Made by a program: the position numbers and the translations under genes. Below are positions 24,712-34,300 of a stretch of 37,834 bases of DNA, in pieces. The notes below the pieces were generated by a model. The model made no database searches. It saw only the letters and a program-made list of their open reading frames with translations, and was not told the DNA's origin. Origin of the DNA: Pseudoalteromonas sp. XI10. GTDB lineage: Bacteria > Pseudomonadota > Gammaproteobacteria > Enterobacterales > Alteromonadaceae. The stretch spans positions 1-37,834 of the forward strand of contig NZ_LOPY01000048.1 in NCBI RefSeq assembly GCF_001469895.1, in the 5' to 3' direction. Numbering within the stretch: the first letter of the stretch is position 1; each line of letters begins with the position of its first letter.

Positions 24712-26016
24712 TTACTTCCAGCTTCTCATCTTATGGCCTTTTAGGGCATAGAATAAAATGAATACATAACTTGGGATCATAACAATGTAAGCGCCTTGTG
24801 CGCCAAGGCCTGCTACGTTTCCTAAACCGATTAATAATGGGCCGAGTGCACCACCAGCAATACCCATGATCAATAAGCCTGATGCGGTGCCTGTTAAGCG
24901 ACCTAAACCAGCTAAAGCCAGTGGCCAGATTGCAGGCCAAACCATGGCATTAGCAAAGCCAAGTAACGCAATGCATAACAATGGGTCTGGTAATTGTGGG
25001 CCACCAAATGGCACTAATAATAGGTTTGAAATAATGAACGAGTCATTGCTACCAAGTACCACTAACAACACGGTGATAATACCGGCAATACCCGACATTA
25101 ATAACGCTGTTTGTTGGCTCATAAAGCGTGGAATAGTCAAAATACCAATCGCGTAACCAATCAACATACACGCCATGGTGTAAGAGGTCATAACTGAGTA
25201 ATCAGCAACGCCAATTTGTAAAGCGTACGAGCCAATGGTATCTGCCGCAATAACTTCAACAGCAACGTATAAAGCAATACCCACTACACCTAAAACTAAG
25301 TGAGGGTGTGCTAAGGTTTCTTTAATTTCACCTTTGCCGTTTGATGTTTCGTCTTCATCAAAAACTAAATCAGGTAATGGTGCAAATTTGGCAAAGGCGG
25401 CAAATAACATGATTAAAGCAGCAATCAATACATAAGGCATGATAAGGCTATTTGCCATAATGTCTTTTTGCTCTTGTGATAATTTACCTGCGCCATCAAC
25501 AACACCGCTTACTACTACAGCAGCAAAAATCACAGGCACGATAACACCCGCAAATTTGTTTAATAAGCCCATGATACACACGCGCACAGCGGCTGATTTT
25601 TCAGAGCCCATTTTCACCACGTATGGGTTAACGGCGGTTTGTAGTACGGTTTGTCCAACACCAATCATTAACTGTGCGAATAAGAAAATTTCGATCATTT
25701 GCAGTTTTGCAGCCGGAATATACATCAGCGCCGATAAAGCCATAATCGCACAGCCAATCGCCATACCATTCTTATAACCAACGCGCTTGATCAGCATAGC
25801 CGATGGGATACCGGCAACTGTTACCGCAATATAAAAAGAAGAGATAATAAACGAAGCTTGTAACGGCGAAAGCTCAAGCATTTGCTGCAAAAATGGTGTA
25901 ATTGCACCATTAAGCCACGTTATACACCCTAAGATAAAAAACATTGAGCCGGCCAATACCATTGGCAGCCAGATGCTTTGTTTTGTGTTGTTGTCACACT
26001 CAACCGTTGCTTCCAT
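24712..26016 (-). CDS. Sugar MFS transporter, FucP/GluP/NagP type
   Basis: Encodes 434 residues with about twelve hydrophobic segments. The first, MVLAGSMFFILGCITWLNGA, and the downstream TPFLQQMLELSPLQASFII match the FucP/GluP proton-coupled sugar carriers, as does the QTVLQTAVNPYVVKMG segment near residue 125. The likely substrate is a hexose or N-acetylglucosamine. A palindrome resembling the NagR operator lies upstream (26127-26144), which favours GlcNAc (NagP), but no nag gene is in the window. It is monocistronic, with its own terminator, and converges with the TonB receptor. Confidence 0.85.
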   Translation of the reverse strand: MEATVECDNNTKQSIWLPMVLAGSMFFILGCITWLNGAITPFLQQMLELSPLQASFIISSFYIAVTVAGIPSAMLIKRVGYKNGMAIGCAIMALSALMYIPAAKLQMIEIFLFAQLMIGVGQTVLQTAVNPYVVKMGSEKSAAVRVCIMGLLNKFAGVIVPVIFAAVVVSGVVDGAGKLSQEQKDIMANSLIMPYVLIAALIMLFAAFAKFAPLPDLVFDEDETSNGKGEIKETLAHPHLVLGVVGIALYVAVEVIAADTIGSYALQIGVADYSVMTSYTMACMLIGYAIGILTIPRFMSQQTALLMSGIAGIITVLLVVLGSNDSFIISNLLLVPFGGPQLPDPLLCIALLGFANAMVWPAIWPLALAGLGRLTGTASGLLIMGIAGGALGPLLIGLGNVAGLGAQGAYIVMIPSYVFILFYALKGHKMRSWK

Positions 26017-26126
26017 AATTGTTCTCTTAGTTTAATTATTTTTATTTGGTAGGAATTTAGTATACAACTCAACAGAGCTGTTTAATTTCCATACCAATCA
26101 CAAAAATTTAATCATACACTAACAAA

Positions 26127-26144
26127 AATGACAGCGCTATCATT
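26127..26144. promoter_or_regulatory. NagR-like operator candidate upstream of the sugar transporter
   Basis: AATGACAGCGCTATCATT is an 18-bp palindrome with one mismatched pair; flanking A and T runs extend it. It resembles the LacI-family NagR site I recall from Shewanella and relatives (AATGACA...TGTCATT). It lies 110 bp before the transporter start and close to a TATGAT -10-like hexamer (26116-26111, minus strand). Confidence 0.5.
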
Positions 26145-26162
26145 TTGCGTTCATATAAGTGC

Positions 26163-26197
26163 AAAAAAGCCGCAGCTAATTGCTTAGCTGCGGCTTA
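26163..26197 (-). terminator. Intrinsic terminator of the ygfB-pepP-ubiH-ubiI operon
   Basis: AAGCCGCAGCTAA pairs with TTAGCTGCGGCTT around a four-base TTGC loop; the minus strand ends in TTTTTT. Confidence 0.93.
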
Positions 26198-26224
26198 AAC
26201 TAAATAGTAACAACTAGTTAGGTG

Positions 26225-27391
26225 TTATTTACCAATTGCTTCTTTTGCGAACAAATGTTTAATTGGGCCAAGGTTGTCTACAAGGCTTAAACCAACACCA
26301 CGTACAAGCTTTTTCAGTGGATTAGCGCCCGCAAATAGCTCTTTTAAGCCTTGCATCATGGCAATATGTTTTTGTGCATCAAGCTTACGAGTACGTTCAT
26401 AATCACGCAGCGTGCGTGCACTTGCAAACTCGCCTTGCTCATTACTTAATAGCTCAATTAAATAAGCGGCGTCTTTTAGGCCAAGGTTCATACCTAAACC
26501 AGCTAATGGGTGAATGGTATGCGCTGCATCGCCCATTAATACTACTTTGCCCGACACCCACTGCTGGGCATAACGCATCTTAAGTGGAAACGCCATGCGC
26601 TCACTTTGCACTTCACATAAACCACATTGGCCATCAAGGGCTGCCATAACCGCTTTATTAAAGTTGTTATCATCAAGCGCTAAAAGTGTGTCGCAATGCT
26701 CAGGGCTTGTTGACCAAACAATTGAGTGCGTATGTTTATCTGGCAAGGGTAAAAACGCCAGTGGCCCGGTTGGCAGAAACACTTGGCGTGCTGTGTTGTT
26801 ATGCTCATCAGCGGTTTTAACCGTGGCAACAATAGCGTGATGGTCATAATCTTTGAAGGTAATTGGCATGTTGAACTGCTTGCGAATAGCCGAGTTAGCC
26901 CCATCAGCCGCTACTAATAATTTAGCAATCACAGGCTCGCCGCTTTCAAGAGTAATAAACACATCAGAGTCGGTTTGATGAATTTGCTGATAGCGGGTTT
27001 CGAACAGTAAAGTAGCATTACTTTGCTTTTCAAGTTCGCTAATTAAAGCGTAGCGAATAATGTCGTTTTCGACGATATGACCGAGCTGCGGTAAGTCGAG
27101 GTCGTTATGATCAAAATGAATCTTACCAAAGCTGTCTTGATCACGTACATCCATCGAGGTATACGCTGTAGCACGTTGTTTAATGATCTCTGGCCATACA
27201 TTTAAAGACTCAAATAAGCCCTGACTAGCTAAGCTTAATGCGCTCACGCGAAGTGCGTAATCATCACCTGGTAAGGTTTGATTTTTACTCGCATCAATCA
27301 CCACAACGCTAATATCTGCTTTTGCTAAACCAAGTGCTAGCGTAAGGCCAACACAGCCACCACCGACAATACAAACTTGTGCTTGTTTCAT
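26225..27391 (-). CDS. ubiI: Ubiquinone biosynthesis FAD-dependent hydroxylase UbiI
   Basis: Encodes 388 residues of the UbiH/UbiF/VisC flavin monooxygenase family. The dinucleotide fold is VCIVGGGCVGLTLALGL (6-22), the DG motif ADGANSAIRK is near 163-172, and the second FAD motif is MGDAAHTIHPLAGLGMNLGL. It matches E. coli UbiI closely in RVSALSLAS, GHIVENDIIRYAL and MQGLKELFAGANP. UbiI performs the C5 hydroxylation of the quinone ring with O2 and reduced flavin, at the membrane-associated Ubi complex. Its start overlaps the ubiH stop by four bases, so the two are translationally coupled. It is the last gene of the operon. Confidence 0.95.
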   Translation of the reverse strand: MKQAQVCIVGGGCVGLTLALGLAKADISVVVIDASKNQTLPGDDYALRVSALSLASQGLFESLNVWPEIIKQRATAYTSMDVRDQDSFGKIHFDHNDLDLPQLGHIVENDIIRYALISELEKQSNATLLFETRYQQIHQTDSDVFITLESGEPVIAKLLVAADGANSAIRKQFNMPITFKDYDHHAIVATVKTADEHNNTARQVFLPTGPLAFLPLPDKHTHSIVWSTSPEHCDTLLALDDNNFNKAVMAALDGQCGLCEVQSERMAFPLKMRYAQQWVSGKVVLMGDAAHTIHPLAGLGMNLGLKDAAYLIELLSNEQGEFASARTLRDYERTRKLDAQKHIAMMQGLKELFAGANPLKKLVRGVGLSLVDNLGPIKHLFAKEAIGK

Positions 27392-28569
27392 ATCCGTTTA
27401 CCTTGCTTAACCTGACCCATAAGCTGTTTTGCCAGCGGGGTTTTTAACGAGGAGAATAAATCCATTGAGAAAAGGCCAATGCTGCGACCAAGCGCGAGCA
27501 ATCGTGATGAGTTAGAGAACAAACGCACTAGGCTGTCTGTAAGTGTCATCACGGTAGTAATATCTTTACTGCGAGTTTGGCTGTAATAACGGGTAAAGGC
27601 GTAATCACCAAGGTCGTCTCTATTTGCCATATCACACAGTAGTTGCACATCACGCAGGCCTAAATTAAAGCCCTGCCCTGCGATTGGGTGAATAGCATGC
27701 CCTGCATTACCAATTAATACCGTACGGTGGCTGCTCAGTGATTCTGCTTTACCATACACAAGCGGATAACTTGCACGCATACCCACTTTACTAAATGAAC
27801 CGCCGCAGTAACCAAATGCTTTTTGCAACGCAGCTAAAAAGGCATCGTCTTCAAGCGCCATGGTGTGCTCAATTTGCTCAGGCTCCATACACCACACCAG
27901 TGAGTATCGGTTATTACTCATTGGCAACAGTGCCATTGGGCCGTGCTCAGTAAAACGCTCAAAGGCATGATTATGATGACCACCAGCCACTTCGATGTTA
28001 GCAATAATCGCCGCTTGCTGATAAGCGCGAGTATTAAACTCTATATTAGCTAGTTTACGGCTTTGCGAATGAGCACCATCGGCAATCACCACAAGCTTCG
28101 CGCTTAACTGCTCGCCCGAGCTTAGCGTGATATTGGCAAAATCGCTTTGGTATTCAAGCTTGGCAACCGTATCAGGGCAAAACAAACTAACATCAGTACG
28201 CGTAAGTTGCTGATGAAGGCTGCGCCCAAATGGGTTCACTTCGACCACATAACCAAGGGCATCATGGCCATATTCTTGGCAATCAATATGTGTTTTACCA
28301 AAATGACCGCGGTCAGACACAGTGACTTTTTTAATCGCTGCCGCAAATGGCGCTTGGCAATCAAACGCATTGATTGTTTTTAAGTACTGAACAGACTGCT
28401 GAGCCAGCGCAATGCTTCTATCATCAAAGCTAGGGTGATAGTCTGCGCTTACTTCATTTGCTTCAATTACAGCGATTGATAACTGCTTATTGCTCTGTTT
28501 TAGGCCCAGAGCACAACTTGCACCCGCCATTCCACCGCCGATAATGACAACATCAAACTGCTTTGCCAC
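27388..28569 (-). CDS. ubiH: Ubiquinone biosynthesis FAD-dependent hydroxylase UbiH
   Basis: Encodes 393 residues, a paralog of the next gene. FAD motifs are VVIIGGGMAGASCALGL (7-23), IADGAHSQSRKLA and IGNAGHAIHPIAGQGFNLGL. UbiH-specific text includes HPSFDDRSIALAQQS and VSDRGHFGKTHID. In the second motif GNAGH replaces the more common GDAAH/GNAAH. UbiH hydroxylates C1 of the ubiquinone precursor. It lies eight bp after pepP, as in E. coli (pepP-ubiH-ubiI). Confidence 0.95.
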   Translation of the reverse strand: MAKQFDVVIIGGGMAGASCALGLKQSNKQLSIAVIEANEVSADYHPSFDDRSIALAQQSVQYLKTINAFDCQAPFAAAIKKVTVSDRGHFGKTHIDCQEYGHDALGYVVEVNPFGRSLHQQLTRTDVSLFCPDTVAKLEYQSDFANITLSSGEQLSAKLVVIADGAHSQSRKLANIEFNTRAYQQAAIIANIEVAGGHHNHAFERFTEHGPMALLPMSNNRYSLVWCMEPEQIEHTMALEDDAFLAALQKAFGYCGGSFSKVGMRASYPLVYGKAESLSSHRTVLIGNAGHAIHPIAGQGFNLGLRDVQLLCDMANRDDLGDYAFTRYYSQTRSKDITTVMTLTDSLVRLFSNSSRLLALGRSIGLFSMDLFSSLKTPLAKQLMGQVKQGKRI

Positions 28570-28577
28570 GCTTGCTC

Positions 28578-29903
28578 CTAGCCTTTGTTTGCTTGCATCA
28601 CTGCTTCAATGTCACTAACGGTTTTAGGAACCGAAATGGTCAGGTTTTCATGGCCATCTTGAGTGACAAGTAAGTTATCTTCAATACGAATACCGATGCC
28701 TTTATATTGCTCTGGTGCTTTTGCATCTTCGCTAATATATAAACCCGGCTCGATGGTGAGCACCATGCCCGGCTCAAATACACGCTCTTTTTCATCAAGC
28801 TTATATTCGCCAACATCGTGTACGTCTAACCCTAACCAATGACCAAGGCCATGCATGTAAAATGCTTTGCACGCTTGGTTTGCCATTAGCTCATCAAGCT
28901 CACCGGTTAAAATGCCTAAGTCAATAAGCCCTTGCGTTAATACCGTTGAGGCCAGTTCATTCGCTTTCGATAAACTACCGCCTGGCTTTACTTGGCTGAA
29001 TGCTGCTTCTTGAGCTGCTAATACAATGTTGTAAAGCGCCGCTTGAGGTTCGCTAAACTTGCCATTGATTGGGAAAGTTCGTGTGATATCTGCCGCATAA
29101 CCTTCAAGTTCACAGCCTGAGTCAATTAACACTAAATCGCCATCTTTTAGCTCAGCGTCATTTTGTGTGTAGTGTAAAATGTTAGCGTTGTCGCCACTGC
29201 CGACAATCGTGCCATAAGCAGGATGACGAGCACCATTCATTGCATAATGGTGATGAAGCTCTGCTTCTAATTGGTATTCAGTTGCGCCAGGTTTGGCAAA
29301 CTGCATAGCGCGAATATGGCCTTGCGCACTAATTTCGCAAGCTGTACGCATAATGTTTAATTCTGCGTCAGATTTAAACAAACGCATTTCATGCACTAAA
29401 CCACGAATATCTTTAATAGTATGTGGGGCTTTATAGCCCTTTTTAGGTGCGCCGCGAAGTGTATTTAATAAGTCCCAAACCTTTGCATCGAAATTTGCGT
29501 AAGTGCCTTGTGCATAAAATAAAATCTGCTGGCCGTTCACCAAATCTAATAATTGTTCATCTAGTTCACTAAGTGGGCAAGTTGCGTCGAATAAATACTC
29601 AGACTTAGCTTTTTCGAAGCCAATTCTACGGCCATGCCAAATTTCAGCTAGCTTATCTTTGTTACGGCAAATAAGCGTACTTGGTGTATCGCTCGACGGG
29701 CAAAGCACTAAAACCGCATCTGGTTCGTTAAACCCAGTTAGATAGAAAAAGTCACTGTCTTGACGAAATGCATATTCAGTATCACGGCTACGTGTTACTT
29801 CTCCTGCCGCAGGAATAATAGCCACGCTATTTTTATCCATCATCGCAAGCAAGCGCTCGCGGCGGGCTTTAAATTCAGCTTTATCGATAGCAATAGACGA
29901 CAT
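28578..29903 (-). CDS. pepP: Xaa-Pro aminopeptidase P
   Basis: Encodes 441 residues, the size of E. coli PepP. The pita-bread metallopeptidase ligands are D261 (LIDSG), D272 (ADITRTFP), H355 (HGLGHWLGLDVHD), E385 (IEPGLY) and E408 (RIEDN), nearly identical in position to the E. coli Mn-binding residues. Residues 1-170 are the N-terminal creatinase-like domain (DFFYLTGFNEPDAVLVL). It removes N-terminal residues that precede proline in the cytoplasm. It is the second gene of the ygfB operon, 20 bp after ygfB and 8 bp before ubiH. Confidence 0.97.
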   Translation of the reverse strand: MSSIAIDKAEFKARRERLLAMMDKNSVAIIPAAGEVTRSRDTEYAFRQDSDFFYLTGFNEPDAVLVLCPSSDTPSTLICRNKDKLAEIWHGRRIGFEKAKSEYLFDATCPLSELDEQLLDLVNGQQILFYAQGTYANFDAKVWDLLNTLRGAPKKGYKAPHTIKDIRGLVHEMRLFKSDAELNIMRTACEISAQGHIRAMQFAKPGATEYQLEAELHHHYAMNGARHPAYGTIVGSGDNANILHYTQNDAELKDGDLVLIDSGCELEGYAADITRTFPINGKFSEPQAALYNIVLAAQEAAFSQVKPGGSLSKANELASTVLTQGLIDLGILTGELDELMANQACKAFYMHGLGHWLGLDVHDVGEYKLDEKERVFEPGMVLTIEPGLYISEDAKAPEQYKGIGIRIEDNLLVTQDGHENLTISVPKTVSDIEAVMQANKG

Positions 29904-29923
29904 GCTAAACCTCTGTAATTTGA

Positions 29924-30487
29924 TTAGTGAAGGGTCTTCTTAGGGTTTTTATCTGCAGGCTCTTTGCCTAATTCAGCAAAACATAAAAGCGCAGAAACAC
30001 GCACATACTCAATAACTTCGTGCAGTGCTTGGCTGTCTTCTTCGGTCTCTTCAAACATGGTGTCTAGGCGGGTAATTTCACTAAAATCGCTGATCACTTC
30101 TTTCACATCAGCAGATAACTTGCCGTAATCTTTTTGTTTTAAACCAAAACCAAGCATAAAACCCGATACCCAAGATACTAAGCCATTGGCTAAATCGATC
30201 AGTGTTTCGTCGTCGCTTGGTAAGAATAGGTCAAACTGAAATTCTTCATCGCTAAAGCTGGCAACAACCTGAGAATACACATCAGCAAAAAATGCTTTTA
30301 AATCTTTATTGAAGGCTAAGCCATCATTGAATACATCGCTTAATAAACCTAAGTATTCGTCGGCTTCGATATTGATGCCACAGGCTAATAAACCACTGAT
30401 CACACCATGGGCTTCGGCTGGTGCGACAAAAATTTCATTCTTTTCTAATAACAATTGGGCTTGTTGGTAATCAGGTAACGTGCTCAT
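29924..30487 (-). CDS. ygfB: UPF0149 (YgfB/YecA) family protein
   Basis: Encodes 187 residues, close to E. coli YgfB. Typical features are EAHGVISGLLACG (about 21-33), WVSGFMLGFGL (about 105-115) and the helical, acidic remainder. It is the first gene of the ygfB-pepP-ubiH-ubiI operon, an order conserved in gammaproteobacteria. Its biochemical role is not settled; YgfB of Pseudomonas has been tied to AmpC regulation. The 6S RNA gene lies divergently upstream. Confidence 0.93.
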   Translation of the reverse strand: MSTLPDYQQAQLLLEKNEIFVAPAEAHGVISGLLACGINIEADEYLGLLSDVFNDGLAFNKDLKAFFADVYSQVVASFSDEEFQFDLFLPSDDETLIDLANGLVSWVSGFMLGFGLKQKDYGKLSADVKEVISDFSEITRLDTMFEETEEDSQALHEVIEYVRVSALLCFAELGKEPADKNPKKTLH

Positions 30488-30677
30488 AACTTTTTCTTTG
30501 TTCGGCTAAGTAACGCCATGCTACCACTCGATAAATCGCAACTCCAATTAATTGTATGATTGAGGTCAAAAAGCAATCTGAAAAGTAAATAAGCAGTTAA
30601 AGGTGGGGAAAAACTACCCGAACGATCCGCTTTTTTTACTTCTATGGTTTAAGGATTGAAACTTGTCTTATATACTG

Positions 30678-30869
30678 AAGGTGTTCCCTAGGGTGCAGGA
30701 GCTTGGTTAAGTCCCTGAGCCGATAAATTTTATGTTAGGGTTTCTGTTCGTCTACTATTGTGCAAGCTCGGCATGTACCGAGAAGCCTACGGTAAACCGC
30801 AGATCCCCGCCCTGAAACCTCAAGGTTTCAGGACTGACACCGGGCACCGCATACTTGGGGAACACCATT
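30678..30869 (+). ncRNA. ssrS: 6S RNA
   Basis: About 190 nt, the usual size. The closing stem pairs GGTGTTCCC (30680-30688) with GGGAACACC (30858-30866). The conserved core AAGTCCCTGAGCCGATA (30709-30725) matches the AGUCCCCUGAGCCGAUA region of E. coli 6S RNA, and GCTCGGCATGTACCGAGAAG (30765-30784) with the following CCTACGG matches its GCUCGG...CCGAGAAGCCU hairpin. A distal CTGAAACCT/AGGTTTCAG stem is also present. 6S RNA binds sigma-70 RNA polymerase and lowers transcription in stationary phase. A TATACT -10 sequence lies at 30671-30676. Ends are estimated from the stem. Its neighbour ygfB fits the gammaproteobacterial ygfB/ssrS neighbourhood, but neither zapA nor fau/ygfA is present here. 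Confidence 0.93.
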
Positions 30870-30875
30870 TCTATA

Positions 30876-30917
30876 AAGTTTCAAGTTTCAAGTTTCAAGT
30901 TTCAAGTTTCAAGTTTT
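30876..30917. repeat. Tandem heptamer array, AAGTTTC x5
   Basis: Five AAGTTTC units and one AAGTTTT, beginning within about ten bases of the 3' end of the 6S RNA gene. Confidence 0.9.
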
Positions 30918-30966
30918 CAATAACTTCCCTTAGTTTTTCTCTTGTACAAGAACTTATTACTCTAAT

Positions 30967-30992
30967 TCGCGCGAAATAAATTTCACGCCTAC
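30967..30992 (-). repeat. REP-like palindrome class B
   Basis: The same 26 bases as at 131-156. Confidence 0.75.
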
Positions 30993-31112
30993 AGTATCGG
31001 GGATAGCTATGTGCGGGCACAATCTAACTTTACTCTTTCCCCTTGCTAACTCGCTAACTTGTTTGTTTTATCTAACTTCTAACCACTGATATCTAATATC
31101 TCCATTTTTTTC

Positions 31113-31132
31113 GACGTTAAAACGCCTCCTAC
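31113..31132 (-). repeat. REP-like palindrome class A
   Basis: A class A copy with GACGTT for GGCGTT in the far arm, which breaks one stem pair. Confidence 0.75.
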
Positions 31133-31194
31133 AACTCGCATCTCGTCCCTCGAAACTCGCACCTTTCCCCTCGCTAACTTTATTCTTTTAAAAC

Positions 31195-31253
31195 AAAAAA
31201 CGCGGGATAAATCCGCCGCCACTCGTTACCTGTAGCAGCGGGTTTACCCCGCG
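31195..31253 (-). terminator. Intrinsic terminator of the RND efflux operon, containing a GTAG-headed hairpin
   Basis: CGCGGGATAAATCCGC (31201-31216) pairs imperfectly with GCGGGTTTACCCCGCG (31238-31253); the minus strand then runs TTTTTTGTTTT. The distal arm on the plus strand is preceded by GTAGCA, like a class C REP element (31232-31253). Confidence 0.85.
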
Positions 31254-31306
31254 TCCTAGCTTCTAGCACCTAGTCCCAACCAAGCGCTAACAGTTAACTT
31301 CGAGCT

Positions 31307-34300
31307 CTACTTAAACCACCCTTGAAAACGCTCCATTAATAGATAGTTAACTGGCACTAATAGTAAGGTGATAAGTGTTGCGAAGATAATCCCAAAGCCA
31401 AGGCTTACTGCCATTGGAATAAGGAATTGTGCTTGCGTTGCTTTTTCAAATAACAGCGGCATTAAACCAATAAAGGTGGTTAAACTGGTTAGCATTACTG
31501 GGCGAAAACGTGCCGCCCCTGCAAGCTTAACGGTTTCAAGTAAATCACCGCCCTCTTCACGCTTCTTATTGATAAAATCGACCAATACTAGTGAGTCATT
31601 CACTACAACACCTATCAAGGCTAACATGCCAAGCAGGCTCATAATGGTTAACTCCATGCCCATTACCCAGTGACCCATTACCGCACCTATCATGCCAAAC
31701 GGAATAACACTCATCACAATTAATGGCTGTAAATATGATTTAAACGGTATCGCTAATAACGCATAAATAATAAAGAATACAAACACTAGGCCCCAAGCCA
31801 ATGAACCAAATGACTCACGCTGCTCTTTGGCTTCACCTTCTAGTGTGTAATCAACACCTGGGTATTGCACCATTAGCTCATCTAAGTAGGTTTTTAAGTC
31901 TGCTTGCAGTACCGTCATATTGGTATTTGATTTTTCAACATCAGCTGTCACATTCAACGTGCGATAGCGGTCAATACGATAAATCGACGATGGGCTTTGC
32001 CCCGGCACTAAGGTCGCCACATGCGACAATGGCACAGTACCACCAGCAGGTGTTTTAATAAGTATATCTTTTAAGTCTGCAACCGAGCGACGCTCTTCAA
32101 TCGGTAAGCGTACCATTACGCGTACATCGTCGCGCCCGCGTTGAATGCGCTGTACCTGCGCACCAAAGAACGAGTTACGCACTTGCTGCGATACATCAAC
32201 ACGGTTTAATCCAAGCGCTAAACCTTGCTCTGTCAGCTCAATTTGCAACTCTTCTTTACCATCTGACATGCTATCAGCAATTTCGTACACAGTTGGATAG
32301 GTCGATAAACGTACTTTAACTTTTTCTGCCACAGCTTCTAAGGTATCGATTGAGCTACCGCTTAGCTGTACATCAATAGGGCTAGATGTTCGACCAAACT
32401 CAGCACGGAAAGTGACACTCTCTGCTCCCGGTATAATACCGATAAGATCACGCCATTCGCTGGCAAGCTCTCGTGAGCCTATATCTGAATCACGCTTTTC
32501 TGCCGGCATGATCTCAAATCTAACACTACCGGTATTTGACGAACCACCACGGCCACCTGTGGTTGCCAAAATATTTAGAATCACACTTTGACCGTCTTCA
32601 TCGCGGTATTTATCTTGTAACTCTTTTGCCTTGTCTGACATTTTAATGACGTATTTATTGGTCACTTCAAACGGTGTTCCGGCAGGGAAAGTTACGGATG
32701 CACGTACAGTTTCACTTGGAATACGCGGGAAAAAGGTAAATTTAGTCCAACCACTTGTGATCAAGGTAACAATAATTACAAAAATCCCAACAAATAAGCT
32801 AACCGTAGCCATTTTATTCTTTAAAGCTAGATTCAATAATGGTTGGTAATACTTCATAATTGCGTGTTCAAAGCCATCGGCAAAACGCTGTTGAAGGCGC
32901 TCTAGTTTCGATGGTTCGCCCTTTTCATGGCGTAACTTTAAGTATTTTAAGTGTGCTGGTAATACAAACTTAGACTCAATCAAAGAGAACAGTAAAACAG
33001 GAATAACTACTACTGGAATTTGTGCAAATATAGCGCCTCGAGCACCTTCAATAAAAGCGAGAGGTAAAAATGCCGCAACAGTTGTGAGAACACCAAATGT
33101 TACCGGAGTTGCCACCTCTTGCGTTCCACGAATAGCGGCTTGCTCACCACTCTCTGCAGTTTTTAGGTGGGTGTAGACGTTTTCACCGGTCACAATGGCA
33201 TCGTCAACAACAATACCTAGCACCAAAATAAAACCAAATAAGCTGATTACATTAAGTGTGATACCAAATATTGGCATCATTAAAAACGCGCCCATGAACG
33301 ACACAGGAATGCCAATAAATACCCAAAATGCTATGGCAGGACGCAAGAATAAGGTGAGTAGCGCAAGGACTAAAATCCCGCCCTGAATTGCGTTACTAGT
33401 AAGCGTTGCTATTCTGCTTTTTACAACTTCTGAGTCATCATCCCAATAACTTAACTCAAACCCTTCCGGTAGTTGGCTTTGATGCTCAGTAATATAGTTT
33501 TTTACCGCATCAGCAACTTCAATCGCACTTTGCGGGCCAATACGATACACATCAATAAACGCCGCTTGTTTACCATTAAATCGAGTACGCACTGGGGTTT
33601 CTTCAAAATCATCGCTAATACGGGCTATGTCACCTAAACGAATAATAGTGCCATCAGCTTGGTTTTTTACCACTATGTTAGCAAATTCATCTTTGCGATA
33701 AGCTTGACCTTTTGAACGAATGAGTACATCCCCCCCTTCGGTTTTTAAGTTACCAGCTGAAACATCTGTACTTGAATTGCTAATTGCTGAAGAAATGTCC
33801 GATAAGCGTAAATCGTATTGACGTAAAGTATCTTGACTTACTTCTATGGCAATTTCGTAATCACGCACTCCGCTTAACTCAACTTGAGTTACACTTGGCA
33901 AACGTAGAAGCTCATCGCGAACAGTCTCGGCGTATTCAAGCGTTTCTTTTTCACCATAGATACTTGAAACAGTCACGGCGATTACTTCGCGCTTCCACTC
34001 AGCAAGCGAAACAATCGGTTTTTCAGCATCGACCGGAAAGGTGTTAATGGCATCAACCCGACTTTTAATATCAGCTAACAGCTCTCTTGGATCATACCCA
34101 GTCTCAACTTCAATACTTACCGAAGAAGAGCCTTCAGATGAGCGACTAGTAATACGCTTTACACCTTCGAGATCTTGAACTGCTTCTTCTATACGAATCG
34201 ATACGCCTTTTTCTACATCTTCTGGCGTAGAGCCGCGCAATGATACACTGACACTAATTCTGTCAGCTTCAAATGAAGGAAACACCTCAAGTGGTATTTG

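Larger units (their letters stand above)
30870..31306. other. 437-bp repeat-rich spacer between ssrS and the RND gene
   Basis: No gene; a small reading frame across 30758-30979 lies mostly inside 6S RNA and is rejected. The spacer holds the AAGTTTC array, class B (30967) and class A (31113) palindromes, recurring text, and the RND terminator, whose distal arm is itself a GTAG-headed hairpin. Confidence 0.75.

Noticed and set aside
30758..30979. Small rightward reading frame
   Set aside because: It lies mostly inside the 6S RNA gene and continues into the heptamer array.
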